The notes: generated from the letters alone by a model not told the origin. Positions 6,498 through 15,930 are shown, counted from the first letter of the stretch. The stretch: DNA of 18,752 nucleotides from Proteiniphilum sp. (GCA_012728465.1 JAAYFB010000049.1:1-18752); one strand, 5' to 3'. Made by a program: numbers and translations.

Positions 6498-8627
6498 ATG
6501 GCAAAAACAATAAAAGAAACATTAAAGTACACAAGAAACATTGGTATCATGGCGCATATCGATGCTGGTAAAACAACCACATCGGAGCGTATCCTGTTCT
6601 ACACGGGTTTAACTCACAAAATTGGTGAGACTCATGATGGAACAGCAACCATGGACTGGATGGAGCAAGAGCAGGAGAGAGGTATCACCATCTCGTCTGC
6701 AGCTACAACAGCCAACTGGGTGTACAATGGAGATTCATATAAATTAAATTTGATTGACACCCCAGGACACGTTGACTTTACTGTAGAGGTAGAGCGTTCA
6801 CTACGTATTCTTGACGGTGCCGTGGCTACATTTTGTGCCGTAGGCGGAGTTGAGCCACAGTCTGAGACCGTATGGCGTCAAGCTGACAAATACAAAGTTC
6901 CACGTATTGGATATGTGAACAAAATGGACCGTTCGGGAGCAAACTTTTTCCAAGTTGTAAATCAACTTAAAGAAGTGCTTAAAGCAAACGCCGTTCCAAT
7001 TCAAATTCCTATCGGAGCTGAAGAGAATTTTGCAGGTATAATTGACCTAGTAATAATGAAGGCGTACTACTGGCATGATGAGACAATGGGTGCTGACTAT
7101 CATGTTGAAGATATCCCAGCAGAACTTGTTGATGAGGCTAATGAGTGGCGCGAAAAAATGATTGAGTCTTTAGCAGAAGTAGATGATGTTCTTATGGAGA
7201 AATTCTTCGAAGATCCATCAACAATTACAGAAGACGAAATCCGCAAAGCAATCCGTAAAGGAACTATTAGCATGCAGATCAACCCAATTATTTGCGGTTC
7301 TTCATTCAAAAATAAAGGTGTACAACCTCTATTGAATGACGTGTGTGCATATCTGCCAAGCCCACTTGATACTGATGCAGTAGAAGGTACTGATATCGAC
7401 GATCCTGAAAAGAAAGTGATTCGTCATCCAGATCCAGAAGAGCCAATGAGTGCATTAGCATTTAAAATTGCTACTGACCCATATGTAGGACGCTTGTGTT
7501 TCTTCCGTGTATATTCTGGAGAAATTAATGCGGGTTCATTCGTTTACAACTCGCGTTCGGGAAAACGTGAAAGAATTTCTCGTCTATTCCAAATGCACTC
7601 AAACAAACAGAACCCAATGGAAACAATAGGTTGTGGCGATATTGGTGCAGGAGTAGGATTTAAAGATATTCGTACTGGTGATACACTTTGTGACGAAAAG
7701 GCTCCACTTATTCTAGAGTCTATCGACTTCCCAGATCCAGTTATTGGTATAGCTGTTGAGCCAAAAACTCAAAAAGACTTAGATAAGCTAGGAACTGGAC
7801 TTGCTAAACTTGCAGAAGAGGATCCAACCTTTACTGTGAAAACAGATGAGGAAACTGGACAGACAGTAATTTCGGGAATGGGTGAGCTTCACCTTGAGAT
7901 TATTATCGATCGTCTTAAGCGTGAATTCAAAGTTGAGTGTAATCAAGGTCGTCCTCAAGTATCTTACAAGGAAGCTATCACTAAATCAGTTGAGCTTCGT
8001 GAAACATACAAGAGACAAACAGGTGGTCGCGGTAAATTTGCTGATATCATCGTACGCTTTGAACCAGCCGACGAAGGTTTTGAAGGCGGACTACAATTTA
8101 TCGACGAGGTAAAAGGAGGTAATATTCCAAGAGAATACATTCCTTCGGTTCAAAAAGGTTTTGAGCGCGCAATGAAAAATGGTGTTCTAGCAGGATATGC
8201 ATTAGATTCACTAAAAGTTACTCTACTTGATGGATCTTTCCACGCGGTTGACTCTGACCAATTATCTTTCGAAATTTGTGCTATGCAAGCATTCAAAAGC
8301 GCAAGTGAGAAGTCAGGACCAATATTGAAAGAGCCTATTATGAAAGTTGAAGTTGTAACTCCAGAAGAAAGTATGGGGGATGTAATCTCTGACTTGAATA
8401 AAAGACGTGGAATAATGGAAGGAATGGAATCTAACCATTCGGGTGCTCGCGTTGTAAAAGCATTTGTACCATTAGCAGAAATGTTTGGATATGTAACAAG
8501 CTTACGTTCTATAACATCTGGACGTGCTACTTCTACAATGACTTTTGATCACTTCGAGGAAGTATCTGCTTCAATAGCTAGAGAGGTTCTGACAGAAGTG
8601 AAGGGAAGAGTTGATTTGATAAAATAA
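6498..8627 (+). CDS. fusA: Translation elongation factor G
   Basis: 709 residues (E. coli has 704). EF-G is the GTPase that moves tRNA and mRNA through the ribosome and, with ribosome recycling factor, splits the subunits. The GTPase motifs are complete: P-loop AHIDAGKT at 19-26, switch I RGITI at 61-65, DTPGH at 87-91 with the catalytic His91, and NKMD at 141-144. Domains II to V follow without gaps, including GMGELHLEI in domain III and RGIMEGMES in domain V. A GGAAG sequence lies upstream of the start. The gene is followed directly by rpsJ after 21 bp, with no tuf gene between them. This fuses the str and S10 clusters, as is usual in Bacteroidetes. Confidence 0.98.
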   Translation: MAKTIKETLKYTRNIGIMAHIDAGKTTTSERILFYTGLTHKIGETHDGTATMDWMEQEQERGITISSAATTANWVYNGDSYKLNLIDTPGHVDFTVEVERSLRILDGAVATFCAVGGVEPQSETVWRQADKYKVPRIGYVNKMDRSGANFFQVVNQLKEVLKANAVPIQIPIGAEENFAGIIDLVIMKAYYWHDETMGADYHVEDIPAELVDEANEWREKMIESLAEVDDVLMEKFFEDPSTITEDEIRKAIRKGTISMQINPIICGSSFKNKGVQPLLNDVCAYLPSPLDTDAVEGTDIDDPEKKVIRHPDPEEPMSALAFKIATDPYVGRLCFFRVYSGEINAGSFVYNSRSGKRERISRLFQMHSNKQNPMETIGCGDIGAGVGFKDIRTGDTLCDEKAPLILESIDFPDPVIGIAVEPKTQKDLDKLGTGLAKLAEEDPTFTVKTDEETGQTVISGMGELHLEIIIDRLKREFKVECNQGRPQVSYKEAITKSVELRETYKRQTGGRGKFADIIVRFEPADEGFEGGLQFIDEVKGGNIPREYIPSVQKGFERAMKNGVLAGYALDSLKVTLLDGSFHAVDSDQLSFEICAMQAFKSASEKSGPILKEPIMKVEVVTPEESMGDVISDLNKRRGIMEGMESNHSGARVVKAFVPLAEMFGYVTSLRSITSGRATSTMTFDHFEEVSASIAREVLTEVKGRVDLIK

Positions 8628-8648
8628 ACGACATTACATAAAAATAAT

Positions 8649-8954
8649 ATGAGCCAAAAAATCAGAATTAAACTGAAATCATACGATTATAGCTTAGTTG
8701 ACAAGTCAGCAGAGAAAATCGTAAAAACCGTAAAAGCTACGGGTGCAGTTGTAAGTGGTCCAATTCCATTGCCCACTCATAAGCGTATTTTTACAGTAAA
8801 CCGTTCAACTTTCGTTAATAAAAAGTCACGTGAGCAATTTGAACTATCATCTTTCAAAAGATTGATTGATATCTATAGTTCTACTGCAAAAACTGTGGAC
8901 GCATTGATGAAGCTTGAATTGCCTAGCGGTGTAGAAGTAGAAATCAAAGTATAA
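8649..8954 (+). CDS. rpsJ: 30S ribosomal protein uS10
   Basis: 101 residues (E. coli has 103). uS10 packs in the 30S head next to uS3 and uS14; in E. coli it also acts as NusE in transcription antitermination. The conserved start [23 protein letters not shown], the loop [17 protein letters not shown] and the terminal [11 protein letters not shown] are present. In E. coli this gene follows the uL4-responsive S10 leader. Here it follows fusA by only 21 bp, so that leader is absent. A stronger hairpin appears downstream, before rplC. Confidence 0.98.
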   Translation: MSQKIRIKLKSYDYSLVDKSAEKIVKTVKATGAVVSGPIPLPTHKRIFTVNRSTFVNKKSREQFELSSFKRLIDIYSSTAKTVDALMKLELPSGVEVEIKV

Positions 8955-8991
8955 AATATTAATAATATAATAATCAATCACCTTCGAGTCT

Positions 8992-9017
8992 AGTCCCTCT
9001 CAATATTAAGAGGGATT
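8992..9017 (+). promoter_or_regulatory. Stem-loop in the rpsJ-rplC gap
   Basis: TCCCTCT (8994-9000) and AGAGGGA (9009-9015) form a perfect 7-bp stem with an 8-nt loop, extended by one G-T and one A-T pair. It is the most GC-rich part of an otherwise AT-rich 88-bp gap. A second run, AGGGGG (9022-9027), could compete for the CCCTCT arm. The structure ends about 26 nt before the rplC start. No T-run follows, so it is not an intrinsic terminator. It could be a translational control, stability or processing element. Confidence 0.5.
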
Positions 9018-9042
9018 GGATAGGGGGTTTAAACAAAAAGAA

Positions 9043-9657
9043 ATGCCAGGATTAATTGGAAAAAAAATCGGAATGACATCCGTATTCAGTGCCGAGGGAA
9101 AAAATATTCCATGCACTGTTATCGAAGTAGGTCCTTGCGTTGTTACTCAAGTTAAGACGGTTGACTCAGATGGTTATGACGCTGTTCAAGTAGGCTTTGT
9201 TGATAAAAAAGACAAGCACACTACAAAAGCACAAAAAGGTCATTTTGAGAAAGCAGGAGTAGCACCGAAGAGACACTTGGCCGAGTTCTCAGGATTTGAT
9301 GAAGCATATGCTCCAGGAGCCGAAATTACAGTAGAGCTCTTTAATGATGCAGTATATGTTGACGTAATTGGTACGTCTAAAGGTAAAGGTTTTCAGGGCG
9401 TAGTTAAACGTCATGGATTTGCTGGAGCTTCAAGTACTCACGGTCAAAAGCACGTACTACGTTCATCTGGATCAGTAGGTGCAGCATCTTATCCCGCTAA
9501 GGTTTTTAAAGGAATCCGCATGCCGGGTCAGATGGGTAATAAGCGCATTACAGTGCAAAACCTAGAGATTATAAAAGTAATTCCAGAGCACAATCTTTTA
9601 GTAGTAAAAGGTTCTGTTCCAGGAAGCAAAGGTTCAATTGTAACAATAGAGAAATAA
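9043..9657 (+). CDS. rplC: 50S ribosomal protein uL3
   Basis: 204 residues from the ATG at 9043. The frame extends back to a TTG at 9016, but the family begins at [12 protein letters not shown], so the ATG is chosen. uL3 is an early-assembly protein whose central extension reaches the peptidyl transferase centre. That extension contains [11 protein letters not shown] as expected. In E. coli the preceding GQNQTPG carries the glutamine methylated by PrmB; here the segment reads GAASYPA, so no glutamine is available. I believe this is a lineage trait rather than a defect. The gene ends 1 bp before rplD. Confidence 0.97.
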   Translation: MPGLIGKKIGMTSVFSAEGKNIPCTVIEVGPCVVTQVKTVDSDGYDAVQVGFVDKKDKHTTKAQKGHFEKAGVAPKRHLAEFSGFDEAYAPGAEITVELFNDAVYVDVIGTSKGKGFQGVVKRHGFAGASSTHGQKHVLRSSGSVGAASYPAKVFKGIRMPGQMGNKRITVQNLEIIKVIPEHNLLVVKGSVPGSKGSIVTIEK

Positions 9658-9658
9658 A

Positions 9659-10288
9659 ATGGAATTAGAAATTTATAATATCAACGGAGAGGTAACAGGT
9701 AAAAAGGTGACACTCAATGATTCCATTTTCGGAATTGAGCCTAATAAACACGTTATCTGGTTAGATGTGAAGCTATACTTGGCTAACCAGCGTCAAGGAA
9801 CTCACAAAAGTAAAGAGAGAAATGAAGTAGTGGGTAGCACTCGTAAGCTAATCCGTCAAAAAGGTGGTGGTGGTGCTCGTCGTGGTGATGTTAAATCTCC
9901 TCTATTAGTAGGTGGAGGTCGTGTTTTTGGACCTAAACCAAGAGATTATGGCTTCAAACTTAATAAAAAAGAGAAAGCTTTGGCTCGTCGCTCAGCTCTT
10001 TCATTGAAAGCAAATAACGGTGCAATCAAAGTTGTTGAAGATTTTACTTTCGAACAACCAAAAACAAAGAACTTTGCGGAGCTTACAAAAAAACTGCAAC
10101 TGTCTGATAAAAAGACACTTTTAGTTTTGCCAGGTCAAAATAAAAACGTATATTTGTCGGCTCGTAATTTGCAAAATGTAGAAATTATAACTGCCTCAGA
10201 TATAAACACATACAAGATTATGAACTCTGCAAACTTAGTTCTGACAGAGGAGTCTGTTGCTGTAATTGATAATTTACTTAAAGCATAA
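9659..10288 (+). CDS. rplD: 50S ribosomal protein uL4
   Basis: 209 residues (E. coli has 201). uL4 lines the peptide exit tunnel through its extended loop, seen here around residues 45-100 ([41 protein letters not shown]). This is the region where macrolide-resistance changes occur in other species. In E. coli it also represses the S10 operon through a leader upstream of rpsJ. No such leader can exist here because rpsJ follows fusA closely, so if uL4 regulates this operon it does so elsewhere. The ATG lies 1 bp after the rplC stop, which favours coupled translation. Confidence 0.96.
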   Translation: MELEIYNINGEVTGKKVTLNDSIFGIEPNKHVIWLDVKLYLANQRQGTHKSKERNEVVGSTRKLIRQKGGGGARRGDVKSPLLVGGGRVFGPKPRDYGFKLNKKEKALARRSALSLKANNGAIKVVEDFTFEQPKTKNFAELTKKLQLSDKKTLLVLPGQNKNVYLSARNLQNVEIITASDINTYKIMNSANLVLTEESVAVIDNLLKA

Positions 10289-10292
10289 GGAG
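10286..10292 (+). promoter_or_regulatory. Shine-Dalgarno sequence for rplW
   Basis: TAAGGAG lies 8 nt before the rplW ATG at 10301 and overlaps the stop codon of rplD. It is one of the few good ribosome-binding motifs in the operon. Confidence 0.55.
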
Positions 10293-10300
10293 TATATAAA

Positions 10301-10594
10301 ATGGGAGTAATTATTAAACCAATATTTACAGAGAAACAAACCGAGATTACCGATAAGTTCGAGAATCGTTACGGTTTTATCGTTGTTCCTGGTGCTAACA
10401 AAGTGGACATCAAGAACGAAATAGAGCAACTGTATAATGTTCACGTTGAAAAAGTGAATACAATGCAATATGATGGCAAACAAAAAAGCAGATACACCAA
10501 ATCAGGTGTAGTTTCTGGTAAAACAGCATCATTCAAAAAAGCAATCGTTACACTTAAAGAGGGTGACGTTATAGATTTATTCAGCAATATCTAA
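10301..10594 (+). CDS. rplW: 50S ribosomal protein uL23
   Basis: 97 residues, normal length. uL23 sits at the mouth of the exit tunnel and is a docking site for trigger factor, signal recognition particle and the Sec translocon. The N-terminal [12 protein letters not shown] (family form: I..P..TEK), the central [24 protein letters not shown] and the terminal [16 protein letters not shown] are typical. It starts after a recognisable Shine-Dalgarno motif and is followed by rplB after 8 bp. Confidence 0.97.
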   Translation: MGVIIKPIFTEKQTEITDKFENRYGFIVVPGANKVDIKNEIEQLYNVHVEKVNTMQYDGKQKSRYTKSGVVSGKTASFKKAIVTLKEGDVIDLFSNI

Positions 10595-10602
10595 ATATAA
10601 AA

Positions 10603-11430
10603 ATGGCAATACGTAAACTAAAGCCCACTTCGCCGGGGCAAAGACATAAGATTATCGGTTCATTCGAAAATATCACTGCGATAGAACCGGAGAAATCTCT
10701 TATTGTTGGTAAAATTCAAAGAGGAGGACGTAACAATCGTGGTAAAATGACTGTTCCTAACGTAGGAGGAGGACACAAAAGACGTTACCGCTTTATCGAC
10801 TTTAAGAGAACTAAAGATGGTATTCCAGCCGTTGTAAAAAGCATAGAGTATGACCCTAACCGTTCTGCAAGAATAGCTTTGCTTTTCTATGCTGATGGTG
10901 AGAAGGCTTACATTCTTGCGCCAAACGGTTTAAATGTAGGAACCACAGTGATGTCGGGTGCTGATGCAGCTCCTGAAGTAGGCAATTCATTGCCTCTTGC
11001 AAATATACCCATCGGTACTGTAATTCATAACATAGAATTAAGACCAGGACAGGGTGCAAAAATGGCACGTTCAGCAGGAACATTTGCACAACTAGTTTCT
11101 CGTGAGGGAAAATATGCAATCATAAAAATGCCATCAGGTGAAGTAAGAAAAATTCTTACCTCATGTAAAGCTACTATAGGAAGTGTTGGTAATTCAGACC
11201 ATGCATTAATTCAATCAGGTAAAGCTGGTCGTTCAAGATGGTTGGGTCGTCGCCCAAGAGTACGTGGGGTTAGTAAAAACCCAGTCGATCACCCAATGGG
11301 TGGTGGTGAAGGACGTGCTTCAGGAGGTCATCCAAGATCTAAAACTGGCTTATACTCTAAGGGCTTGAGAACAAGAGCTCCGAAGAAGCATTCTTCTAAA
11401 TATATTATTGAAAGAAGAAAGAAAAAGTAA
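10603..11430 (+). CDS. rplB: 50S ribosomal protein uL2
   Basis: 275 residues (E. coli has 273). uL2 is needed for subunit association and peptidyl transferase activity. The OB-fold ([17 protein letters not shown]) and SH3-like ([19 protein letters not shown]) domains are present. The C-terminal loop [19 protein letters not shown] near the catalytic centre retains the conserved DHP histidine. The second histidine seen in E. coli (DHPH) is Met here, which I recall as the Bacteroidetes form. The basic tail [17 protein letters not shown] is typical. Confidence 0.98.
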   Translation: MAIRKLKPTSPGQRHKIIGSFENITAIEPEKSLIVGKIQRGGRNNRGKMTVPNVGGGHKRRYRFIDFKRTKDGIPAVVKSIEYDPNRSARIALLFYADGEKAYILAPNGLNVGTTVMSGADAAPEVGNSLPLANIPIGTVIHNIELRPGQGAKMARSAGTFAQLVSREGKYAIIKMPSGEVRKILTSCKATIGSVGNSDHALIQSGKAGRSRWLGRRPRVRGVSKNPVDHPMGGGEGRASGGHPRSKTGLYSKGLRTRAPKKHSSKYIIERRKKK

Positions 11431-11450
11431 TCTGATTAACAATTAAAATT

Positions 11451-11720
11451 ATGAGCAGATCATTAAAAAAAGGTCCGTATATCAATATTAAATTAGAGAA
11501 GAAGGTTCTAGAGATGAATGAAAACAACAAGAAAGTTGTAGTCAAAACATGGGCTCGTTCTTCTATGATTTCCCCAGACTTTGTTGGTCATACTATCGCA
11601 GTACATAACGGTAATAAATTTATTCCTGTTTACATCACTGAGAATATGGTAGGACATAAACTTGGCGAATTTGCCTTAACCCGTACATTCCGTAGTCACT
11701 CGGGTAATAAGAAAAGATAA
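11451..11720 (+). CDS. rpsS: 30S ribosomal protein uS19
   Basis: 89 residues (E. coli has 92). uS19 forms a complex with uS13 in the 30S head and contacts the A-site finger of the large subunit. The hallmark segments [12 protein letters not shown] at the start, [22 protein letters not shown] in the middle, and [18 protein letters not shown] near the end are intact. It lies 20 bp after rplB and 33 bp before rplV, with A-rich spacers and no Shine-Dalgarno motif. Confidence 0.98.
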   Translation: MSRSLKKGPYINIKLEKKVLEMNENNKKVVVKTWARSSMISPDFVGHTIAVHNGNKFIPVYITENMVGHKLGEFALTRTFRSHSGNKKR

Positions 11721-11753
11721 ACAAGGGGCAACAATTAAAAAATAGTAAACAAC

Positions 11754-12167
11754 ATGAGTGCAAGAAAAAGAATAGCAGCAGAACAAAGAAAAGAGAGCCG
11801 TAAGGATGTTGCTCTAGCTGTGTTGAGAAATACTCCTACATCGCCTCGTAAAATGCGATATGTAGCTGACATGGTTCGCGGAATGGAAGTATTTAGAGCG
11901 TTAGGCGTATTGAAGTTCTCAAATAAAGAAGCAGCTGGTAGAGTTGAGAAACTTCTACTTTCTGCAATTTCTAACTGGGAACAAAAAAATGAGCGTAAAG
12001 CTGACGAAGGAGAACTTTTCATTAAAGTAATTTCTGTTGATGAGGGACCCTCTTTAAAGAGAATTCGCCCAAGAGCACAAGGCCGTGCTCATAGAATCCG
12101 CAAACGTTCAAATCACGTAACAATTGTGGTAGATACAATAAATAAAGAACAAGAACAAAATCAATAA
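11754..12167 (+). CDS. rplV: 50S ribosomal protein uL22
   Basis: 137 residues, longer than E. coli uL22 (110). The extra length is an N-terminal basic segment of about 15 residues ([17 protein letters not shown]) and a hydrophilic C-terminal tail (NKEQEQNQ). uL22 binds all domains of 23S rRNA, and its beta-hairpin lines the exit tunnel. The hairpin is represented by [26 protein letters not shown]. As far as I recall, Bacteroides homologues are about the same length, so the extension is probably lineage-typical. rpsC follows after 5 bp. Confidence 0.97.
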   Translation: MSARKRIAAEQRKESRKDVALAVLRNTPTSPRKMRYVADMVRGMEVFRALGVLKFSNKEAAGRVEKLLLSAISNWEQKNERKADEGELFIKVISVDEGPSLKRIRPRAQGRAHRIRKRSNHVTIVVDTINKEQEQNQ

Positions 12168-12172
12168 GATAG

Positions 12173-12931
12173 ATGGGACAAAAAGTAAATCCGATAGCAA
12201 ATCGTTTGGGAATCATCAGAGGATGGGACTCTAATTGGTATGGTGGAAATGATTATAGCGAGAATATCTTAGAAGATAGCAAGATTCGCAATTATCTTAA
12301 TGCCCGTCTTTCTAAAGCTAGTGTTTCTCGTATAATTATTGAGAGAACTTTGAAATTAGTTACTATCACTATCAGTACTGCTCGCCCTGGTATTATTATC
12401 GGTAAAGGTGGACAAGAAGTTGATAGACTAAAGGAAGAACTAAAGAAAATAACTGACAAAGATATTCAAATCAATATCTTTGAAATTAAGAAGCCAGAGC
12501 TAGATGCTATTATTGTTGCAACTAACATTGCACGCCAGCTAGAGGGTAGAATTTCATACCGTCGCGCTGTAAAAATGGCAATTGCTGCAACCATGAGAAT
12601 GGGGGCTGAAGGAATAAAAGTTCAAGTTTCAGGACGTCTAGGTGGTGCAGAGATGGCTAGATCTGAAATGTATAAAGAGGGAAGAACTCCTCTACATACT
12701 TTCCGTGCAGACATCGATTATGCTCACGCAGAGGCATTGACTAAAGTTGGTATTATTGGAGTGAAAGTATGGATTTGTCGTGGAGAAATTTATGGCAAAC
12801 CTGATTTAACTCCTTCATATGCAGCTGCAAAAGATAACCGTTCACAAGGTAATAGACGTGATAGAGGTGGTCGTTCGGAAGGTGGCAGAGGTCCAAGAAG
12901 AAACAGGAGAAATAATAACAAAAACGCATAA
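12173..12931 (+). CDS. rpsC: 30S ribosomal protein uS3
   Basis: 252 residues (E. coli has 233). uS3 forms part of the mRNA entry channel with uS4 and uS5 and contributes to helicase activity. The N-terminal [13 protein letters not shown] and the type 2 KH domain with GKGG at 77-80 ([16 protein letters not shown]) are present. The C-terminal domain has [12 protein letters not shown] and [14 protein letters not shown]. The last 35 or so residues are a low-complexity Arg/Gly/Asn tail ([24 protein letters not shown]) absent from E. coli uS3. I take it as an RNA-contacting extension seen in the phylum. rplP begins 6 bp downstream. Confidence 0.97.
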   Translation: MGQKVNPIANRLGIIRGWDSNWYGGNDYSENILEDSKIRNYLNARLSKASVSRIIIERTLKLVTITISTARPGIIIGKGGQEVDRLKEELKKITDKDIQINIFEIKKPELDAIIVATNIARQLEGRISYRRAVKMAIAATMRMGAEGIKVQVSGRLGGAEMARSEMYKEGRTPLHTFRADIDYAHAEALTKVGIIGVKVWICRGEIYGKPDLTPSYAAAKDNRSQGNRRDRGGRSEGGRGPRRNRRNNNKNA

Positions 12932-12937
12932 ACCATT

Positions 12938-13366
12938 ATGTTACAACCGAAAAAGACAAAATATAGAAGACGCCAAAAAGGTCGCATGAAAGGTAATGCC
13001 CAACGTGGTACCCAATTGGTATTCGGATCGTTTGGGATTAAATCACTAGAGTCTAAATGGATTACAGGTAACCAAATTGAAGCTGCTCGTGTTGCTGTAA
13101 CACGTTATATGCAACGTCAAGGGCAAGTTTGGGTACGTATTTTCCCTGACAAACCAATTACTAAAAAGCCTGCTGAAGTGCGAATGGGTAAGGGTAAGGG
13201 TAATCCAGAAGGGTTCGTGGCACCAGTTACTCCAGGTAGAATGATTTTCGAAATCGAAGGTGTACCATATAATGTAGCTAAAGAAGCATTAAGGTTAGCT
13301 GCTCAAAAACTACCAGTAACTACCAAATTTGTTGTTAGAAGAGATTATAAACAACCACAAAACTAA
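12938..13366 (+). CDS. rplP: 50S ribosomal protein uL16
   Basis: 142 residues (E. coli has 136). uL16 joins late in 50S assembly and helps position A- and P-site tRNA. The N-terminus [19 protein letters not shown], the conserved [25 protein letters not shown] and the C-terminal [22 protein letters not shown] match the family closely. The arginine in RMGKGKG, equivalent to the residue hydroxylated in E. coli, is conserved. rpmC starts 8 bp after its stop. Confidence 0.98.
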   Translation: MLQPKKTKYRRRQKGRMKGNAQRGTQLVFGSFGIKSLESKWITGNQIEAARVAVTRYMQRQGQVWVRIFPDKPITKKPAEVRMGKGKGNPEGFVAPVTPGRMIFEIEGVPYNVAKEALRLAAQKLPVTTKFVVRRDYKQPQN

Positions 13367-13374
13367 AAGGTAAA

Positions 13375-13578
13375 ATGAAATCGTTAAGACAAGAAATTAA
13401 GGAAATGCCCGATAAAGATATAGCTGAAAGATTAGAGACTGAGACACTTGAGTTATCTCAATTAATAATTAATCACTCTATCACTCCACTAGACAACTCT
13501 GGTGAGATTAAAGCTAAACGTAGAAACATAGCACGTATTAATACTGAGATTCGTGCTCGTGAATTGAATAAAGATTAA
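13375..13578 (+). CDS. rpmC: 50S ribosomal protein uL29
   Basis: 67 residues (E. coli has 63). uL29 is a small two-helix protein at the exit-tunnel rim next to uL23 and near the trigger factor site. It has the expected helical hairpin: a first helix ([27 protein letters not shown]) and a second ending in the signature [16 protein letters not shown]. Its place between rplP and rpsQ is the universal order. Confidence 0.96.
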   Translation: MKSLRQEIKEMPDKDIAERLETETLELSQLIINHSITPLDNSGEIKAKRRNIARINTEIRARELNKD

Positions 13579-13586
13579 TTATTATA

Positions 13587-13844
13587 ATGGAAACGAGAAA
13601 TTTAAGAAAAGAAAGAGTTGGGGTCGTTTTCAGTAACAAGATGGACAAAACCATTACTGTTTCTGTAAAATGGAAAGAGAAACACCCTATTTATGGGAAG
13701 TTCGTTAATAAAACGAAGAAATTTCACGCTCATGATGAAAAAAATGACTGTAACATCGGTGATACAGTACGTATAATGGAAACTCGCCCTTTGAGTAAAT
13801 TAAAGAGATGGAGATTGGTAGAAATATTAGAAAGAGCTAAATAA
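13587..13844 (+). CDS. rpsQ: 30S ribosomal protein uS17
   Basis: 85 residues (E. coli has 84). uS17 is an OB-fold primary binder of the 16S rRNA 5' domain. It shows the typical [21 protein letters not shown] opening, the [27 protein letters not shown] block and a basic C-terminus. The stop is separated from the rplN start by a single base, so the two are probably translationally coupled. Confidence 0.98.
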   Translation: METRNLRKERVGVVFSNKMDKTITVSVKWKEKHPIYGKFVNKTKKFHAHDEKNDCNIGDTVRIMETRPLSKLKRWRLVEILERAK

Positions 13845-13845
13845 G

Positions 13846-14211
13846 ATGATACAACAAGAATCAAGATTAAAAGTTACCGACAACAGTGGTGCAAAGGAAG
13901 TGCTCTGTATTCGTGTGTTGGGAGGAACAAGAAGACGCTATGCGTCAGTAGGTGATATTATTGTTGTAACAGTAAAAAGCACTATACCCTCAAGTGATAT
14001 TAAAAAAGGTGCAGTAACAAAAGCAATGATCGTTCGTACGAAGAAAGAAATACGTCGTCCTGATGGTTCTTATATACGTTTCGATGATAATGCTTGTGTG
14101 TTGCTAAATGCAGCTGGAGATCTTAGAGGTACTCGTATCTTTGGGCCAGTAGCTCGTGAGTTGCGCGCAACTAATATGAAAGTAGTTTCATTAGCACCCG
14201 AAGTTCTTTAA
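13846..14211 (+). CDS. rplN: 50S ribosomal protein uL14
   Basis: 121 residues (E. coli has 123). uL14 lies at the subunit interface and forms intersubunit bridges; it is also the docking site of the silencing factor RsfS. The motif order is classic: [47 protein letters not shown], then [28 protein letters not shown]. It starts 1 bp after rpsQ, and rplX follows after 21 bp. Confidence 0.98.
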   Translation: MIQQESRLKVTDNSGAKEVLCIRVLGGTRRRYASVGDIIVVTVKSTIPSSDIKKGAVTKAMIVRTKKEIRRPDGSYIRFDDNACVLLNAAGDLRGTRIFGPVARELRATNMKVVSLAPEVL

Positions 14212-14232
14212 TCTATTAAATAATCAAAGGTA

Positions 14233-14553
14233 ATGAGTAAATTACATATTAAAAAAGGCGACACAGTTTTTGTTAATTCTGGAGAAGATAAAGGCAAAAA
14301 AGGACGAGTATTGGATGTACTAGTATCTAAAAATCGTGCTATCGTTGAAGGTATTAACATAGTGTCTAAGCATACAAAACCCAATGCTCAAAATCCTAAT
14401 GGAGGTATCGAGAAAAAGGAAGCAGCAATTCACATCTCTAAGTTGAATTTAGTTGACCCAAAATCAGGAAAACCTACTCGCATTGGAAGAAAATTAGATA
14501 GTAAAGGTAAGTTAGTACGTTACGCTAAAAAATCAGGGGAGGTAATAAAATAA
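14233..14553 (+). CDS. rplX: 50S ribosomal protein uL24
   Basis: 106 residues (E. coli has 104). uL24 is an assembly initiator that binds the 5' end of 23S rRNA near the tunnel exit. The N-terminal KOW motif ([21 protein letters not shown]) is followed by [13 protein letters not shown] and the C-terminal [19 protein letters not shown]. Its stop codon TAA shares its last base with the rplE start codon (TAATG). The last codons also carry GGGGAGG, which may serve as the rplE ribosome-binding site. Confidence 0.97.
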   Translation: MSKLHIKKGDTVFVNSGEDKGKKGRVLDVLVSKNRAIVEGINIVSKHTKPNAQNPNGGIEKKEAAIHISKLNLVDPKSGKPTRIGRKLDSKGKLVRYAKKSGEVIK

Positions 14554-15158
14554 TGGCTAAAGAAGATATGAAAGATCAATCACAGTTATCTACAGAGCAA
14601 ACAGTAGATACGGCTTCATTAAAGCGTGAGTATAAAGAACGCATAGTCGATGCCCTTGTTAAAGAGTTTAACTACAAATCAGTAATGCAAGCACCAAGAC
14701 TAGAGAAGATTGTAATTAATCAAGGTCTGGGAATTGGCGTAGCAGATAAAAAAATTATTGATGTTGCAGTAAACGAGCTAACTACTATCACTGGACAAAA
14801 AGCAGTTCCAACTTATTCAAGAAAAGATATTTCAAACTTTAAGTTGCGTAGGAAAATGGCAATCGGTGCTAGAGTTACTTTAAGAAACGAGAAGATGTAT
14901 GAGTTTCTTGAGAGACTTATTAAAGTAGCACTTCCACGTATCCGTGACTTTAGAGGTATTGAAGCAAAACTTGATGGTAGAGGTAATTATACACTTGGAA
15001 TTCAAGAGCAAATCATTTTCCCTGAAATCAACATTGATAGCATCAATCGTATTTTAGGTATGAATATCACATTCGTGACAACAGCAAAGACTGATGAAGA
15101 AGGATATGCTTTATTGAAAGAGTTTGGATTACCATTTAAAACAGATAAAAACAATTAA
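14553..15158 (+). CDS. rplE: 50S ribosomal protein uL5 with extended N-terminus
   Basis: 201 residues against 179 in E. coli. uL5 binds 5S rRNA in the central protuberance and contacts P-site tRNA. The core is fully conserved: [63 protein letters not shown] and the terminal [18 protein letters not shown]. Aligned by the FNY motif, the protein has about 19 extra N-terminal residues, polar and low in complexity ([15 protein letters not shown]). Met6 at 14568 is an alternative start. The first ATG is preferred because it overlaps the rplX stop and has GGGGAGG 10 nt upstream. Confidence 0.96.
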   Translation: MAKEDMKDQSQLSTEQTVDTASLKREYKERIVDALVKEFNYKSVMQAPRLEKIVINQGLGIGVADKKIIDVAVNELTTITGQKAVPTYSRKDISNFKLRRKMAIGARVTLRNEKMYEFLERLIKVALPRIRDFRGIEAKLDGRGNYTLGIQEQIIFPEINIDSINRILGMNITFVTTAKTDEEGYALLKEFGLPFKTDKNN

Positions 15159-15161
15159 GAA

Positions 15162-15431
15162 ATGGCAAAAGAATCAATGAAAGCCCGCGAGGTTAAGAGA
15201 GCTCGCATGGTAGCTAAATATGCTGAGAAAAGAACTCAGTATTTGGCAGAAGGCAATTATGATGCTTTACAATCCATTCCTAAAAATGCGTCACCAGTAA
15301 GACTACACAACCGTTGTGGTGTTACTGGTCGTCCAAAAGGATTTATGCGTCAATTTGGATTATCACGTATTCAATTTAGAGAAATGGCATCTCAAGGATT
15401 AATTCCTGGAGTGAAAAAAGCAAGCTGGTAA
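15162..15431 (+). CDS. rpsN: 30S ribosomal protein uS14, zinc-independent type
   Basis: 89 residues. uS14 packs with uS3 and uS10 in the 30S head. This is the long form without the CxxC...CxxC zinc knuckle; only one cysteine is present, in [12 protein letters not shown]. The signature [39 protein letters not shown] is complete except for the usual small variations. It begins 3 bp after rplE. An unusually long gap of 85 bp separates it from rpsH. Confidence 0.98.
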   Translation: MAKESMKAREVKRARMVAKYAEKRTQYLAEGNYDALQSIPKNASPVRLHNRCGVTGRPKGFMRQFGLSRIQFREMASQGLIPGVKKASW

Positions 15432-15477
15432 TGATGCTCTTCGCAAAAAGCCAAGTTAATAAAAGAAATAATTAAAT

Positions 15478-15501
15478 ATTGTCCCGACGGTCGGGATCAA
15501 T
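15478..15501 (+). promoter_or_regulatory. GC-rich hairpin between rpsN and rpsH
   Basis: ATTG-TCCCGA-CGG-TCGGGA-T-CAAT. A perfect 6-bp GC-rich stem (15482-15487 with 15491-15496) and a 3-nt loop are extended by a 4-bp AT stem beyond a single bulged T. The surrounding 85-bp gap is otherwise very AT-rich. No T-run follows, so it is not a canonical intrinsic terminator. It ends 15 nt before the rpsH start. Candidates are an mRNA processing or stability site, a translational control element, or a dispersed repeat. Confidence 0.6.
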
Positions 15502-15516
15502 TTAAAACTTTATATA

Positions 15517-15912
15517 ATGACAGATCCAATAGCAGATTATCTGACGCGGTTGAGAAATGCCATCCAAGCGAAACATCGAGTGGTGGAAATTCCCGCTTCA
15601 AACTTGAAGAGAGATATAACAAAGATTCTCTTCGACAAAGGATACATTCTAAACTACAAGTTTGTAGAAGACGGTCCTCAAGGCACTATAATGATTGCTT
15701 TGAAATATGACCCAGTAAACAAAGTTAATGCAATCAAAAAACTGACTCGTATTTCAAAGCCTGGTTTACGTAAGTATGTAGGCTTTAAAGATATGCCACG
15801 TGTATTAAATGGGTTAGGTATTGCCATACTATCAACTTCTAACGGAGTGATGACTGATAAAGAAGCATCAGCATTGAAAATTGGTGGTGAAGTATTGTGT
15901 CACATTTATTAA
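15517..15912 (+). CDS. rpsH: 30S ribosomal protein uS8
   Basis: 131 residues (E. coli has 130). uS8 is a primary binder of the 16S central domain and in E. coli is the translational repressor of the spc operon, acting at the rplE start. The N-terminus MTDPIADYLTRLRNA, the middle ISKPGLRKYVGFKDMPRVLNGLGIAILSTS and the C-terminal GVMTDKEASALKIGGEVLCHIY are classic. The hairpin just upstream could be a uS8 target, but its sequence was not matched to the known helix 21 site. Confidence 0.98.
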   Translation: MTDPIADYLTRLRNAIQAKHRVVEIPASNLKRDITKILFDKGYILNYKFVEDGPQGTIMIALKYDPVNKVNAIKKLTRISKPGLRKYVGFKDMPRVLNGLGIAILSTSNGVMTDKEASALKIGGEVLCHIY

Positions 15913-15916
15913 TATT

Positions 15917-15923
15917 AGGAGGA
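15917..15923 (+). promoter_or_regulatory. Perfect Shine-Dalgarno sequence for rplF
   Basis: AGGAGGA lies directly after the rpsH stop region, with AGGAGG ending 8 nt before the rplF ATG at 15931. It is the best ribosome-binding motif in the ribosomal run, in a lineage where such motifs are rare. Confidence 0.6.
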
Positions 15924-15930
15924 TAATAGT

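Noticed and set aside
8628..8648. Search for a tuf gene or S10 leader between fusA and rpsJ
   Set aside because: The gap is only 21 bp. The absence of tuf here is normal for Bacteroidetes gene order and is not a deletion.
9016..9042. Upstream TTG extension of rplC
   Set aside because: uL3 proteins begin at the [12 protein letters not shown] segment, so the extra nine codons lie in the hairpin region and are non-coding.
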